A DNA stretch of 14,546 bases from assembly GCA_024860865.1 (NCBI GenBank), contig JACRDV010000014.1, positions 1 through 14,546 of the forward strand, in the 5' to 3' direction. The translations under genes and the position numbers were made by a program. Shown here piece after piece: positions 1 through 6,074 of this stretch; position 1 is the stretch's first letter; each line of letters begins with the position of its first letter. The notes below the pieces were generated by a model. That model was not told the DNA's origin and did not search any database. It was given only the letters and a program-made list of their open reading frames with translations. Source of the stretch: JACRDV01 sp024860865 [NCBI: Methanobacteriota archaeon] (GTDB lineage: Archaea; JACRDV01).

Positions 1-127
1 AAATTTCTTGGATAAATGGATGATAAAGCTTAGCGCTAAGGATCATTTCGTCAAGATAAGGCTCAAGTGTAGAGTCTATTAGTTTAGTATATTGGTCCAA
101 TAAATTTTCAAAATTCATTGTAATCAT
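1..127 (-). CDS. Probable polyprenyl (geranylgeranyl) diphosphate synthase, N-terminus only, cut by window edge
   Basis: An open frame on the minus strand starts at ATG 127 (or the in-frame ATG at 118) and stays open to position 1, giving about 42 residues. The segment DEMILSAKLYHPFIQEI resembles the helix that precedes the GGKRxRP-type motif in archaeal isoprenyl diphosphate synthases, which make the C20 chain of membrane lipids. No catalytic DDxxD motif is inside the window, so the call rests on the N-terminal helix alone. An A/T-rich promoter-like stretch with a TATA-like ATAAATAC (163-170) lies about 40 bases upstream and would suit a short-leader transcript. The gene lies outside the tRNA-linked island, on the chromosomal side of the distal att-like copy. 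It could be another alpha-helical protein; the family call is moderate to weak. Confidence 0.42.
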   Translation of the reverse strand, partial: MITMNFENLLDQYTKLIDSTLEPYLDEMILSAKLYHPFIQEI

Positions 128-264
128 GATTATTTCTTTTATTATAGTTTTATTTCTTTTTTGTATTTATGAAGAATTCTTGCGTTAAACAGTAACCATT
201 TTTTCATCTTTTATCGTGCAAAATCAAAAATTTTATGAAAACACATCAATTTAATTAAAAATTT

Positions 265-302
265 TGCTCTGGAATTCAGAACAGCGCCGGGGTAGGGAAT
301 TG
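265..302 (-). repeat. Distal att-like copy of the tRNA-Ser 3' end
   Basis: Positions 284-302 match the last part of the tRNA-Ser gene (3453-3471) over 19 identical bases, covering part of the T arm, the acceptor 3' strand and the discriminator. The CCA is not preserved here. Bases 265-283 (GCTCTGGAATTCAGAA core) also match the sequence outside the second copy at 1720-1737. A 3'-terminal tRNA fragment downstream of an intact tRNA is the usual scar of tyrosine-recombinase integration into that tRNA. I infer that this is the outer boundary of the island. Confidence 0.72.
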
Positions 303-340
303 CTCTTCGCTTAAAGAAGGCGGCAGAGTCTTGGAAAAAT

Positions 341-379
341 GAGGATTGAAAGTTGTCGGACACAACTTGCTCAGTCCTC
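341..379. other. Two-tier hairpin just outside the nucleotidyltransferase gene
   Basis: AAGTTGT (350-356) and ACAACTT (362-368) form a perfect 7-bp stem around a five-base loop. GAGGA (341-345) and TCCTC (375-379) can form a lower 5-bp stem across an internal loop. It lies 28 bases past the stop of the nucleotidyltransferase gene and 38 bases from the att-like copy. It could be a 3' end structure for that transcript or an integrase arm site; no oligo-T tract follows. Confidence 0.4.
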
Positions 380-406
380 AATCATCCTTCTATCGCTAAG
401 GAAAAA

Positions 407-1033
407 TCAGAAGCTCAATAAAACAACAGCCCTTTTTTCAAGGGAAACGCTGTATTTCTTGAAAAATTCATCGAACTCTTTTTCAGCATAAGATGGTACC
501 ATTATTATTCCACTGCCCAGCTTCTGCCCGCCCTTCCTCTCTAAAAGTCCTTTGTAGGCGTATTCCTTCCTTTCCTTTTTGAATGTAATGCCGTAAAGGC
601 TTCGGTTTATCTCCATTTTTTTTGTCCTTGCGAGGTTTGAAAGATCGAAGGAATAAAGCAGCATTGGGGAGAACCCACTTGCACCTGCTGGCAGAACAGG
701 CTCATTGTCAGGTCTTTTGTAAAGCACCAAGGCATCACTGAAAACATTATAAAAGAACTCGACTTCAGAAACAAGATTTTCGACACCGATGCACACTGGA
801 ACTACTGTTCTCTTTTCTTCTCCTGCGTATTTTCCTACTATTTTGAGAACTTTCTTCTCTGCTTTCTTTGCCTCTTTCCTGTTGTCAAATACTAAAAGCA
901 GATCTACATCACTTTTCCTTGTTATTTCTCCTCTTGCAAAGCTGCCGAAGAGAAGTATTGCTCTAAGCGCAGGGAAGGAAGACGCTATACTTCTGATCAT
1001 TTCCGGCTTTATATCCTCATATCTCAATGCCAA
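407..1033 (-). CDS. MNT-type nucleotidyltransferase domain protein
   Basis: The product has about 208 residues. Residues 28-49 carry the polymerase-beta-like signature LFGSFARGE followed by SDVDLLLVF: the GS motif at 30-31 and two metal-binding aspartates at D42 and D44. Such minimal nucleotidyltransferases pair with HEPN proteins as toxin-antitoxin modules, in known cases adding nucleotides to and silencing the HEPN toxin. The C-terminal half (after about 130) is basic and mixed alpha/beta and matches nothing I recognise. The first codon is TTG (1033), since an in-frame TGA lies just upstream; GGAGG lies 12 bases before it. TTG 1027 and ATG 1000 are alternatives, but ATG 1000 leaves only 17 residues before the GS motif. 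The frame overlaps the end of the upstream HEPN-like frame by 17 bases, typical of a coupled pair. Confidence 0.8.
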   Translation of the reverse strand: MALRYEDIKPEMIRSIASSFPALRAILLFGSFARGEITRKSDVDLLLVFDNRKEAKKAEKKVLKIVGKYAGEEKRTVVPVCIGVENLVSEVEFFYNVFSDALVLYKRPDNEPVLPAGASGFSPMLLYSFDLSNLARTKKMEINRSLYGITFKKERKEYAYKGLLERKGGQKLGSGIIMVPSYAEKEFDEFFKKYSVSLEKRAVVLLSF

Positions 1034-1369
1034 GCTTTTTCACTTCCTCCAATATTTCTTCCATCAAGCGGAGTGCAGCAGCTTTCTTGGCTCCATTTTC
1101 GTGCCTATAAGAGCCAAGATATATGAGCAACTCCCCGAAGTTCTTCCCGCACTTGGTCGAGATTTTGTAAGCTAAATTCTTGGACTCGTCATGCGTTGAG
1201 GTCTCCTTCTTTTTAGCGAGTGTGTTGCCCCATTGACCGCATATTCTGCTGCCTTAAAAGCGTTTTGAATGGCTGCTGCTGGAGAAGATGCACTTCTTGC
1301 CAATGCTGCAAAGTCCTTTGCAGCGGCTATGTCGTCTTTTGCTTCGGCTATTAAAATAATACCTTCTTT
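1017..1369 (-). pseudogene. HEPN-like partner gene with a one-base frameshift
   Basis: Two minus-strand frames form one protein if an A is added to the five-A run at about 1210-1214. The upstream frame (from 1369) reads about 52 codons including AEAKDDIAAAKDFAALARSA and KAAEYAVNGATHSLK. The downstream frame continues KKETSTHDESKNLAYKI and ends in EEILEEVKKLGIEI at the TGA of 1017-1019. The joined product of about 115 residues is all-helical, with the layout of HEPN proteins that pair with MNT nucleotidyltransferases, and it sits directly upstream of and overlaps such a gene. I cannot see a clear Rx4-6H RNase motif. No ATG/GTG/TTG lies at the 5' end; a TAG at 1370-1372 limits the frame, and only ATT (1360, 1357) or ATA (1351) follow an AAGG. 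It may be a real lesion, a sequencing error in a homopolymer, or a slippage site. Confidence 0.6.
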
Positions 1370-1485
1370 CTAATACGATTTTAGATAGATAGGTAGCATA
1401 CATGGCTTTCTAATACTATATTAGAATTCTAATATGAAAATTAGAGCATGCGTTAAACAGAGCATCTTTCTAATATTATATTAGA
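1366..1485. repeat. Phased array of TCTAATA-N3-TATTAGA palindromes (operator-like)
   Basis: Four 20-base units start at 1366, 1406, 1426 and 1466, all separated by multiples of 20 bases. Units at 1406 and 1466 contain perfect 7-3-7 inverted repeats (TCTAATA/TATTAGA). Unit 1366 has one mismatch and unit 1426 is degenerate. The array lies immediately upstream of the HEPN-like frame on the minus strand and covers its presumed promoter. Two-turn phasing places every site on the same DNA face, as expected for cooperative repressor binding. The binding protein is unknown. It is too short and too palindromic to be a CRISPR array. Confidence 0.6.
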
Positions 1486-1690
1486 TTTGTGATATATAGG
1501 CAATCTGGTATAAAATTTGAGCATACTTTAAAACTCTTGGAATGCTTAGTCCATTTGCGAAACAGTTCTCTTGGGATTTTAGAATCAGCTCTCTGTTTTC
1601 ATCTAGAACTTGGGAATTTCTAAGCGCTTCTATTGCCTTTTCAAGCTTCTGCTCGTAATTGTGATATTTGTTCCTTTCATCGAATATTTG
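1481..1690 (-). pseudogene. N-terminal relic of an archaeal tyrosine integrase
   Basis: A 69-codon open stretch (1484-1690) between in-frame stops TAA (1691-1693) and TAA (1481-1483) reads, in part, NYEQKLEKAIEALRNS, then ENRELILKSQ, then CFANGLSIPRVLKYAQIL. This is the pattern of the SAM-like core-binding domain at the start of archaeal XerA/SSV/pNOB8-type integrases (NxELILxF, GLSxxRVxKY). There is no start codon, and the catalytic domain with its R-H-R-Y residues is absent, so only a fragment remains. Its 5' end lies 30-50 bases from the inner att-like copy (1738-1748), where an integrase gene normally sits. Its 3' end stops inside the last palindrome of the array. It supports the idea that the region arrived by site-specific integration. 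Confidence 0.62.
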
Positions 1691-1719
1691 TTACGCGCCG
1701 GCTTTTTATTTAACTTCAG

Positions 1720-1754
1720 TGCTCTGGAATTGCAGAATGGCGCCGGGGAATAGG
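1720..1754 (-). repeat. Inner att-like copy of the tRNA-Ser 3' end
   Basis: TGGCGCCGGGG (1738-1748) equals the last 11 bases of the tRNA-Ser gene including CCA (3451-3461). The adjoining bases 1720-1737 match 265-283 apart from one inserted G and one or two changes. The copy divides the region downstream of the tRNA into two segments, 303-1737 and 1749-3450. I infer two successive integrations at the same tRNA, or one island that has decayed. A tandem array of decayed tRNA copies is the alternative. Confidence 0.6.
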
Positions 1755-1784
1755 TTTAGGCTATCGTTTAGACTAATATGTTAC

Positions 1785-1832
1785 CTTGTGATATATATTA
1801 AAATATCATAGAATGTGTGATCTTGTGATATA
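1785..1832 (+). promoter_or_regulatory. Promoter and repeated CTTGTGATATA elements before abiEi
   Basis: CTTGTGATATA occurs at 1785-1795 and 1822-1832, and a near-copy (TTGTGATATA) at 1487-1496. Between the first two is a TATA-like ATATATATTAAAA (1791-1803) about 35 bases before the ATG, which predicts a nearly leaderless transcript. The second copy abuts the start codon. AbiEi antitoxins are known to repress their own operon through repeats in the promoter, so these are plausible operators. Confidence 0.5.
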
Positions 1833-1833
1833 A

Positions 1834-2466
1834 ATGAAAACGAGCCTTTTGCTCAAAAAGCTCCGCATGGAAGGAAAGGAGTTCGTGTCTTCCACAGAGC
1901 TTAAGCGATACTGCAAGTCAATGAAGCTCAGTTATGAAACGGTAATCAGATATTTCACTTCACGCGGCTACCTAGTGAGGATCTTCAGAGGGATCTTCTA
2001 CATTAAATCCTTAGACGAAAGCAAGCTCGGAAAAACAAAGTACAGCCATCTGGAGTTGGTTGCGAAAGGGTTGGAGATGAAGAACGTCAAGAACTGGTAC
2101 TTCGGCTTTTACACGGCCTTGAAACTGAACAACATGACGCATGAGCATTTTGCAATTGATTATGTCGTCAGCGACAAGATATTCCGCGCAAAGCCGATGG
2201 GCATTGCAGGCTACGAATTCAAATTCATCAAACTTGCATCCCCACTTTTGGAATTCGGCGTAACAAAAGACAGGCTGAGATACTCTGATGCTGAGAAAAC
2301 AATTCTTGACTTCGTTTATACATGGAGATATAATGGAATCCCTAAAGAGAGGATAGTTCTAGATATCAAAGAATGGGTCAAGAGCGTCTCCAAAGAAAAA
2401 ATCAAAGAATATGCTAAGAGATATCCCAAGACAATTAGAGAAATCGTTGAAGAGGCAGTCGGATGA
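1834..2466 (+). CDS. abiEi: AbiEi-like antitoxin/transcriptional regulator
   Basis: The protein has 210 residues. Residues 1-60 form a winged-helix layout (LLLKKLRMEGKEFVSSTEL, then VIRYFTSRGYLVRIFRGIFY), the 'lightly strong, then RGxYxR' pattern of AbiEi N-terminal domains. The rest (HLELVAKGLEMKNVKNWYFG and SDAEKTILDFVYTWRYNG) matches the C-terminal AbiEi fold. AbiEi proteins neutralise the AbiEii nucleotidyltransferase toxin without binding it (type IV) and repress the operon. The stop overlaps the next start as ATGA (2463-2466), so the two genes are translationally coupled. Codons are somewhat richer in G/C than in the ribosomal cluster, in keeping with transfer. The start is the first ATG, right after the repeated promoter element. 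The role in phage defence is inferred from the family. Confidence 0.8.
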   Translation: MKTSLLLKKLRMEGKEFVSSTELKRYCKSMKLSYETVIRYFTSRGYLVRIFRGIFYIKSLDESKLGKTKYSHLELVAKGLEMKNVKNWYFGFYTALKLNNMTHEHFAIDYVVSDKIFRAKPMGIAGYEFKFIKLASPLLEFGVTKDRLRYSDAEKTILDFVYTWRYNGIPKERIVLDIKEWVKSVSKEKIKEYAKRYPKTIREIVEEAVG

Positions 2467-3389
2467 GAAAAGATTTTGTGAATGAGGTCAGCAGGATTCA
2501 GCGAATCAAAAGAGCAGATTTGATAGAAAAAGATCTGATACTCCATCTGATGCTGCTAGATCTTTCCAAAGACAAGTTCTTCTCTAAAAATTTTATTTTC
2601 AAAGGCGGGACGTGCTTGATAAAGTATTACCTCGGATACTTCCGGTTCTCCGAAGACATAGACTTTACGTGGAAGAATCAGAAAGTATTTGAAGGAAAGT
2701 CTCAGAAAGAGATTCGAGTTTATCTGTCAAAAATCATAGATGAACTGGGAGACATTTTCGAAAGGCTAGCAGTGAAGCGAGGCTTGGATTTCAAATGTGA
2801 GAAGCACAACAAAAGCTATGTGGAGCTTGGTGGAGGAAATAAAACCTGTACATTCAAGATCTGGTATCAGTCAGATATACTTGGTCACAGAAGCTTCGTA
2901 AAGGTTCAAATAAATTTTGTTGAAAAATTGTATTTTGTTCCGAAGAGAGCAGAATTGAAAAGTCTGTTAAGCAAAGAACAAGAAGAGCTCAGTATACTGT
3001 TTCCAGAGTACAAAGAATACATGCAGAGAATTCGTTTCGACGTGTATTATATCCGCGAGATTCTGAGCGAAAAGATAAGGTCGATTCTAACACGGGAAGG
3101 AGTCAAGGCACGTGATTTTCTGGACGTTTACTTAATATGCAGAAAATTCAACATCAAGTTGGAAGACATTCATGAGAGCATTGTTAGCAAGACGCGGTTC
3201 ATGCTCAACCTTTATGAGAAGTACAGAAGGAATTTGGCAGAGAAGAAGGATATAGTTACATCAGGAAAAGTCTTCAAGTTGGGGGAAGAGAGAGGGCTCC
3301 TACTTCAGGATATAGAGGAAAAGGAATTCTACAAATTTCTAGAAGACTTCAGTGTGTTCTTAAAGAAGGTTACCGAAGAATTGGTTTGA
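2463..3389 (+). CDS. abiEii: AbiEii/AbiGii-type nucleotidyltransferase toxin
   Basis: The 308-residue product shows the DUF1814/AbiEii motifs in order. Motif I is FKGGTCLIKYY at 46-56 (GGT 48-50, K54). Motif II is RFSEDIDF at 61-68, with the metal aspartates D65 and D67. A beta-strand KVQINF lies at 147-152. Motif IV is REILSEKIRSIL at 198-209, followed by ARDFLDVYLI at 216-225. Members of this family transfer nucleotides to RNA, in characterised cases tRNA acceptor ends, and stop growth. All catalytic positions look intact, so it is probably functional. It overlaps abiEi by four bases and ends 61 bases before the tRNA-Ser 3' end. Presence beside a tRNA used as an integration site suggests it travels as island cargo; its target RNA cannot be read from sequence. 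Confidence 0.85.
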   Translation: MRKDFVNEVSRIQRIKRADLIEKDLILHLMLLDLSKDKFFSKNFIFKGGTCLIKYYLGYFRFSEDIDFTWKNQKVFEGKSQKEIRVYLSKIIDELGDIFERLAVKRGLDFKCEKHNKSYVELGGGNKTCTFKIWYQSDILGHRSFVKVQINFVEKLYFVPKRAELKSLLSKEQEELSILFPEYKEYMQRIRFDVYYIREILSEKIRSILTREGVKARDFLDVYLICRKFNIKLEDIHESIVSKTRFMLNLYEKYRRNLAEKKDIVTSGKVFKLGEERGLLLQDIEEKEFYKFLEDFSVFLKKVTEELV

Positions 3390-3450
3390 AGCCAGTTGCA
3401 GTTTAATGGTCAAAGAGAGCATAAATTGAGCCTATTTCTTGAATTTTATA

Positions 3451-3537
3451 TGGCGCCGGGGTAGGGAATTGAACCCTAGCGACCCATAAGGGCCACGGGA
3501 TCTCAAGTCCCGCGCATTTCCACTCTGCCACCCCGGC
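3451..3537 (-). tRNA. tRNA-Ser (anticodon UGA) with encoded CCA
   Basis: The minus strand folds as a class II tRNA. The acceptor stem is GCCGGGG/CCCCGGC with discriminator G and genomic CCA at 3451-3453. The anticodon stem is CGGGA/TCCCG with loop CTTGAGA, anticodon TGA at 3503-3505. The long variable arm (GCCC/GGGT) is typical of serine and leucine tRNAs, and the T arm is TAGGG-TTCAATT-CCCTA. G73, the long arm and the UGA anticodon give serine. No intron is seen. Its 3' end is the apparent integration target for the island to the left. Confidence 0.93.
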
Positions 3538-3553
3538 TCCTTTTTTAAGTTAC

Positions 3554-3562
3554 AAAGTATAG
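3554..3562 (-). promoter_or_regulatory. TATA-like element of the tRNA-Ser gene
   Basis: CTATACTTT on the minus strand is centred about 20-22 bases upstream of the mature tRNA 5' end, which fits an archaeal TATA box for a tRNA transcribed with almost no leader. The assignment rests on position and composition only. Confidence 0.4.
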
Positions 3563-3762
3563 TTTTGTATGTATTTAGCTCCTTTTGCTCCTCTGGGTTA
3601 AGCTCCAACTTCTGAAAAGACCATGTTGTTCGTCGGCTCAACTCTTAGTATGCAAAATCTTTGACTAGTAATACTTCACAATTCTAAGTTTAATGTTCTT
3701 TGCTATTTTTTAGATGTCTTAAGTTTCATGCAAATATTTAACATTGTTTTATTAAAATCAAA

Positions 3763-3778
3763 ATATTTAAATATATTA
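3763..3778 (+). promoter_or_regulatory. TATA-like promoter of the small coiled-coil gene
   Basis: ATATTTAAATATATTA is an A/T-only stretch whose centre is about 30 bases before the GTG at 3803. Transcription would then begin near 3795-3800. This argues against the more upstream ATG at 3728, which would place the promoter inside the coding region. Confidence 0.45.
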
Positions 3779-3802
3779 AAAAGAAAGAAATCGTATGTTG
3801 GT

Positions 3803-4024
3803 GTGAGTTTGATTAAAGAAAAGAATTCTCCTCAAGATTCTAAAACGCAAGAAACTGAATATGAAGATGTAATTTTGGGAGAAATAGAAGATCTAAGAAA
3901 AAGGATAATTGAACAACAAAAAATATTCGAAGAGCGATTGGAAGCAGAAATGAAATTCAATTTAGAAAAATTAAAAGTTATAGAAAAGCTTCGAAAAGAA
4001 AGATCAAATTTGATTCCAACTTAG
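3803..4024 (+). CDS. Small coiled-coil protein of unknown function
   Basis: I do not recognise this protein. From GTG 3803 it has 73 residues; the frame is open from ATG 3728 (98 residues), but that upstream part spans the TATA-like sequence and reads as low-complexity lysine/isoleucine, so the GTG (or TTG 3809) is preferred. The N-terminal third (SLIKEKNSPQDSKTQETEY) looks disordered. The remainder, from DVILGEIEDL to the end, is a strongly charged helix with heptad-like L/I spacing and many E/K/R residues, suggesting a coiled coil or dimerising helix. It has no signal peptide or membrane segment. It stands alone between the tRNA and the convergent rps10, on the opposite strand. Confidence that it is a real gene is moderate, based on a well-placed promoter and biased helical composition. 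Confidence 0.5.
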   Translation: MSLIKEKNSPQDSKTQETEYEDVILGEIEDLRKRIIEQQKIFEERLEAEMKFNLEKLKVIEKLRKERSNLIPT

Positions 4025-4159
4025 AAAGTAATTGATAAAAGATAGGAAAAAAGATGGTGAACAAAGGAGAACTAGAAGAAAGTATATTTAATTACTTTTG
4101 AGGTAGACATCGACTATATTGCTTATTGATAATTGTTGCTATCAATCCTTTTGAAAATT

Positions 4160-4181
4160 AAAAAAATTATAAATCAAAAAA
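4160..4181 (-). terminator. Double oligo-T terminator after rps10
   Basis: Immediately after the rps10 stop the minus strand has T6 (4176-4181) and then T7 (4160-4166), with A/T-only sequence between. Tandem oligo-T tracts are the common archaeal intrinsic terminator, and this is the end of the ribosomal cluster. Confidence 0.6.
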
Positions 4182-4182
4182 G

Positions 4183-4494
4183 CTATGAGTGAAGCTCTAT
4201 TTCAATTGCCACTCCCTCTGGGACTTGAACGCGCATAATTTGTCTAAGTGCACGCTCATCTGCTTCGATATCAATTAACCGCTTATGAATGCGCATTTCC
4301 CAATGATCCCAAGTAGCCGAACCTTCTCCATCCGGTGATTTGCGAACAGGGACAACTAACTTTTTTGTTGGAAGCGGGATTGGACCTGAAATTTCGATTC
4401 CAGTTCTTTCAACAATTTTTTTTACTTGATTGCATACATCATCAAGTTTCTTTGGGTCAGTTCCTGTGAGCCTAATGCGCGCTTTCTGAGCCAT
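4183..4494 (-). CDS. rps10: 30S ribosomal protein uS10
   Basis: The product has 103 residues, normal for archaeal S10. It contains the family landmarks [17 protein letters not shown] near the N-terminus, [10 protein letters not shown] in the loop that reaches the subunit head, and [17 protein letters not shown] near the C-terminus. S10 binds 16S rRNA in the 30S head; no antitermination role is shown here. It starts with ATG 30 bases after the EF-1A stop and is followed by an oligo-T terminator. The EF-1A/S10 pair is co-linear in nearly all archaea, so the two are probably co-transcribed from the promoter upstream of EF-1A. Confidence 0.97.
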   Translation of the reverse strand: MAQKARIRLTGTDPKKLDDVCNQVKKIVERTGIEISGPIPLPTKKLVVPVRKSPDGEGSATWDHWEMRIHKRLIDIEADERALRQIMRVQVPEGVAIEIELHS

Positions 4495-4524
4495 CTCTCA
4501 ACCACAATTGAAAAATTAATGAAA

Positions 4525-5799
4525 TTACTTGCCAGACACAATGTCAAGTACAACTCCAGCAGCTATAGTCATCCCCATATCTCTAATTGCAAATCTTGAG
4601 AGCTGTGGTATTTCATTCGCTTTTTCGAGAACTAGTGACCTAGTTGGTTTAAAGCGAACAATTGCTGCATCGCCAGTTTTTAGGAAATCTGGTTTCTCTT
4701 TCTTTGTTTCACCAGTTCTTGGATCAATTGTCTTAACAAGTTCAATGAATGTACAAGCAATTTGAGCCGTGTGTGCATGAAACACAGGAGTGTATCCAGC
4801 TGCGATTGCCGTTGGATGCTGTATTACAACAATTTGTCCAGTAAATTCTTTCACAACTGTTGGTGGTTTATCTGTGTGTCCAGCAACATCTCCGCGCTTA
4901 ATGTCCCCTTTACCAACGCCTCGAACGTTAAATCCGATATTGTCGCCGGGTTCAGCCTGTGGAATCGTTTCGTGATGCATTTCAATGGACTTTACTTCGC
5001 CTTTTATGCCAGCAGGTTCAAAAATAATAGTTTCTCCAGTTTTAATAATTCCTGTTTCAACTCGACCTACCGGCACAGTGCCAATACCAGTAATAGTATA
5101 GACATCTTGAACTGGGATGCGCAATGGCAAGTTTATAGGTTTCTCTGGTATTTTTATGGCATTGAAAGCGTCAATCAAGGTTTGGCCAGTATACCATTTC
5201 ATTTTATCATTGCGTTTGGTTATATTCTCGGCGCTTGCATAAGATGCAATTGGTATAAATGATATTTGTTCTGGTTTATATCCGACTGACTTAAGGAGTT
5301 TTTCCAGTTCTCCTTTAAGTTCATCATACCTTTTATTATCGTAATTGACTCTATCCATTTTATTTATTGCAACAATAAGTTGTGGGATACCTATCGTTCG
5401 TGCTAGGAAAGTATGTTCTCTAGTCTGAGGTTTAATTCCATCAGCGGCATCAACGACTAATAAAGCAGCATCAGCTTGTGAAGCACCAGTGATCATATTT
5501 TTAACGAAGTCACGGTGGCCGGGAGCATCGATGATTGTAAAATAGTATTTGTCTGTCTCGAATCTTGTATGGGACAAGTCAATTGTTAAACCGCGCTCTC
5601 GCTCTTCCTTTAAGCGGTCAAGAACAAATGCTAGTTCAAAAGTTTCTTTGCCATATGCTTTAGCTTCTTCTTTTAGCTTTTTAATTTCTATTTCACTTAC
5701 AGCACCAGTTTCGTAGAGAATTCTACCTACTGTTGTAGATTTACCATGGTCTACATGACCGATTGTAATCAGGTTTAAGTGAGGTTTTTTCTCGGGCAT
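4525..5799 (-). CDS. tuf: Translation elongation factor 1-alpha (aEF-1A)
   Basis: This is the GTPase that carries aminoacyl-tRNA to the ribosomal A site. With start ATG 5799 it has 424 residues. G1 is GHVDHGKST at 14-22, G2/switch I ERERGLTI at 66-73, G3 DAPGH at 91-95 and G4 NKMD at 146-149. The beta-barrel domains follow ([20 protein letters not shown], then [17 protein letters not shown]). The start is fixed by AGGAGG (5806-5811) six bases before it. The frame is open to an ATG at 5835, but that would put the SD inside the gene and add 12 residues lacking in the family. The G5 segment reads IASYASAEN where other archaea have forms such as SAWxGDN or APSGDN, so its glycine is replaced; the effect is unknown. 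It has its own TATA-like element (5841-5855) and is followed by rps10. Confidence 0.97.
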   Translation of the reverse strand: MPEKKPHLNLITIGHVDHGKSTTVGRILYETGAVSEIEIKKLKEEAKAYGKETFELAFVLDRLKEERERGLTIDLSHTRFETDKYYFTIIDAPGHRDFVKNMITGASQADAALLVVDAADGIKPQTREHTFLARTIGIPQLIVAINKMDRVNYDNKRYDELKGELEKLLKSVGYKPEQISFIPIASYASAENITKRNDKMKWYTGQTLIDAFNAIKIPEKPINLPLRIPVQDVYTITGIGTVPVGRVETGIIKTGETIIFEPAGIKGEVKSIEMHHETIPQAEPGDNIGFNVRGVGKGDIKRGDVAGHTDKPPTVVKEFTGQIVVIQHPTAIAAGYTPVFHAHTAQIACTFIELVKTIDPRTGETKKEKPDFLKTGDAAIVRFKPTRSLVLEKANEIPQLSRFAIRDMGMTIAAGVVLDIVSGK

Positions 5800-5840
5800 T
5801 CGCATCCTCCTTTTAGGTGATAATACAGCATACAAGCTCT

Positions 5841-5855
5841 AATTTAATACTTTTT
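5841..5855 (-). promoter_or_regulatory. BRE/TATA-like promoter of EF-1A
   Basis: AAAAAGTATTAAATT on the minus strand lies about 42-56 bases upstream of the ATG at 5799. Initiation about 25 bases downstream would leave a leader of about 25 bases that contains the AGGAGG ribosome site. The same AAAAAGTATT core recurs upstream at 6061-6074 and before EF-2. Confidence 0.6.
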
Positions 5856-5947
5856 GTTTAGGATTTCCTAAATAAGTTTATCTTGAGTTTCGTCTGGACT
5901 TTTTTAAGGTAACTTAGGCAATTAAGTCATTTATCTAACAATTGCTG

Positions 5948-5980
5948 GCACTTAATGACGGAATTTGAGTCACCAAGTGC
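5948..5980. other. Hairpin with symmetric internal loop in the EF-2/EF-1A gap
   Basis: GCACTT (5948-5953) pairs with AAGTGC (5975-5980), then a 2x2 internal loop, then TGAC (5956-5959) pairs with GTCA (5969-5972) around nine loop bases. It sits in the roughly 400-base gap between the two factor genes, downstream of a promoter-like element at 6061-6074. It may belong to a long EF-1A leader or be a protein-binding palindrome. No oligo-T run follows, so it is not a typical terminator. The rest of this gap (5856-6187) shows no gene or tRNA that I can support. Confidence 0.4.
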
Positions 5981-6060
5981 GAGTTATGCTTTGGGAGCTT
6001 TTAATTAGCTTTAATTACCTGAAATTGTAAGTTATAGCTTCAGTAATCTAGAGAACGTAA

Positions 6061-6074
6061 ATAAATACTTTTTC
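6061..6074 (-). promoter_or_regulatory. Second promoter-like element upstream of EF-1A
   Basis: GAAAAAGTATTTAT on the minus strand is almost the same string as the elements before EF-2 (8416-8430) and EF-1A (5841-5855). It lies about 265 bases before the EF-1A ATG. If active it would give a leader of more than 200 bases containing the 5948-5980 hairpin, or drive a short untranslated RNA. Confidence 0.4.

Noticed and set aside
181-192. 12-base repeat TGCGTTAAACAG also at 1449-1460
   Set aside because: The distances to the two att copies differ (about 100 and 290 bases), and one 12-base match in this length of DNA may be chance.
318-342. GGCGGCAGAGT...GGAAAAATG resembling the D arm of tRNA-Ser next to the distal att copy
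   Set aside because: It is on the opposite strand to the tRNA 3' fragment, so the two cannot form one decayed tRNA; probably chance.
789-1175. 128-codon plus-strand frame opposite the nucleotidyltransferase and HEPN-like genes
   Set aside because: It is antisense to the clear nucleotidyltransferase motif and its product is rich in S/F/L with no recognisable domain.
1366-1485. Possible CRISPR array
   Set aside because: Units are palindromic 20-mers with 0- or 20-base gaps and no cas genes; spacing and unit form fit operators better.
3432-3641. 69-codon minus-strand frame reading PGWQSGNARDLRSRG
   Set aside because: It is a translation of the tRNA-Ser gene and its flanks; the tRNA folds fully and explains the sequence.
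3728-3802. ATG 3728 as start of the small coiled-coil gene
   Set aside because: The TATA-like sequence at 3763-3778 would then be inside the gene, and the extra residues are low-complexity A/T-driven codons.
4053-4100. Short frame MVNKGELEESIFNYF after the coiled-coil gene
   Set aside because: Only 15 codons with no ribosome site or known motif; could be a remnant but cannot be supported.
5800-5835. Upstream ATG start for EF-1A at 5835 (436 residues)
   Set aside because: The AGGAGG site at 5806-5811 points to ATG 5799, and the added residues do not occur in the family.
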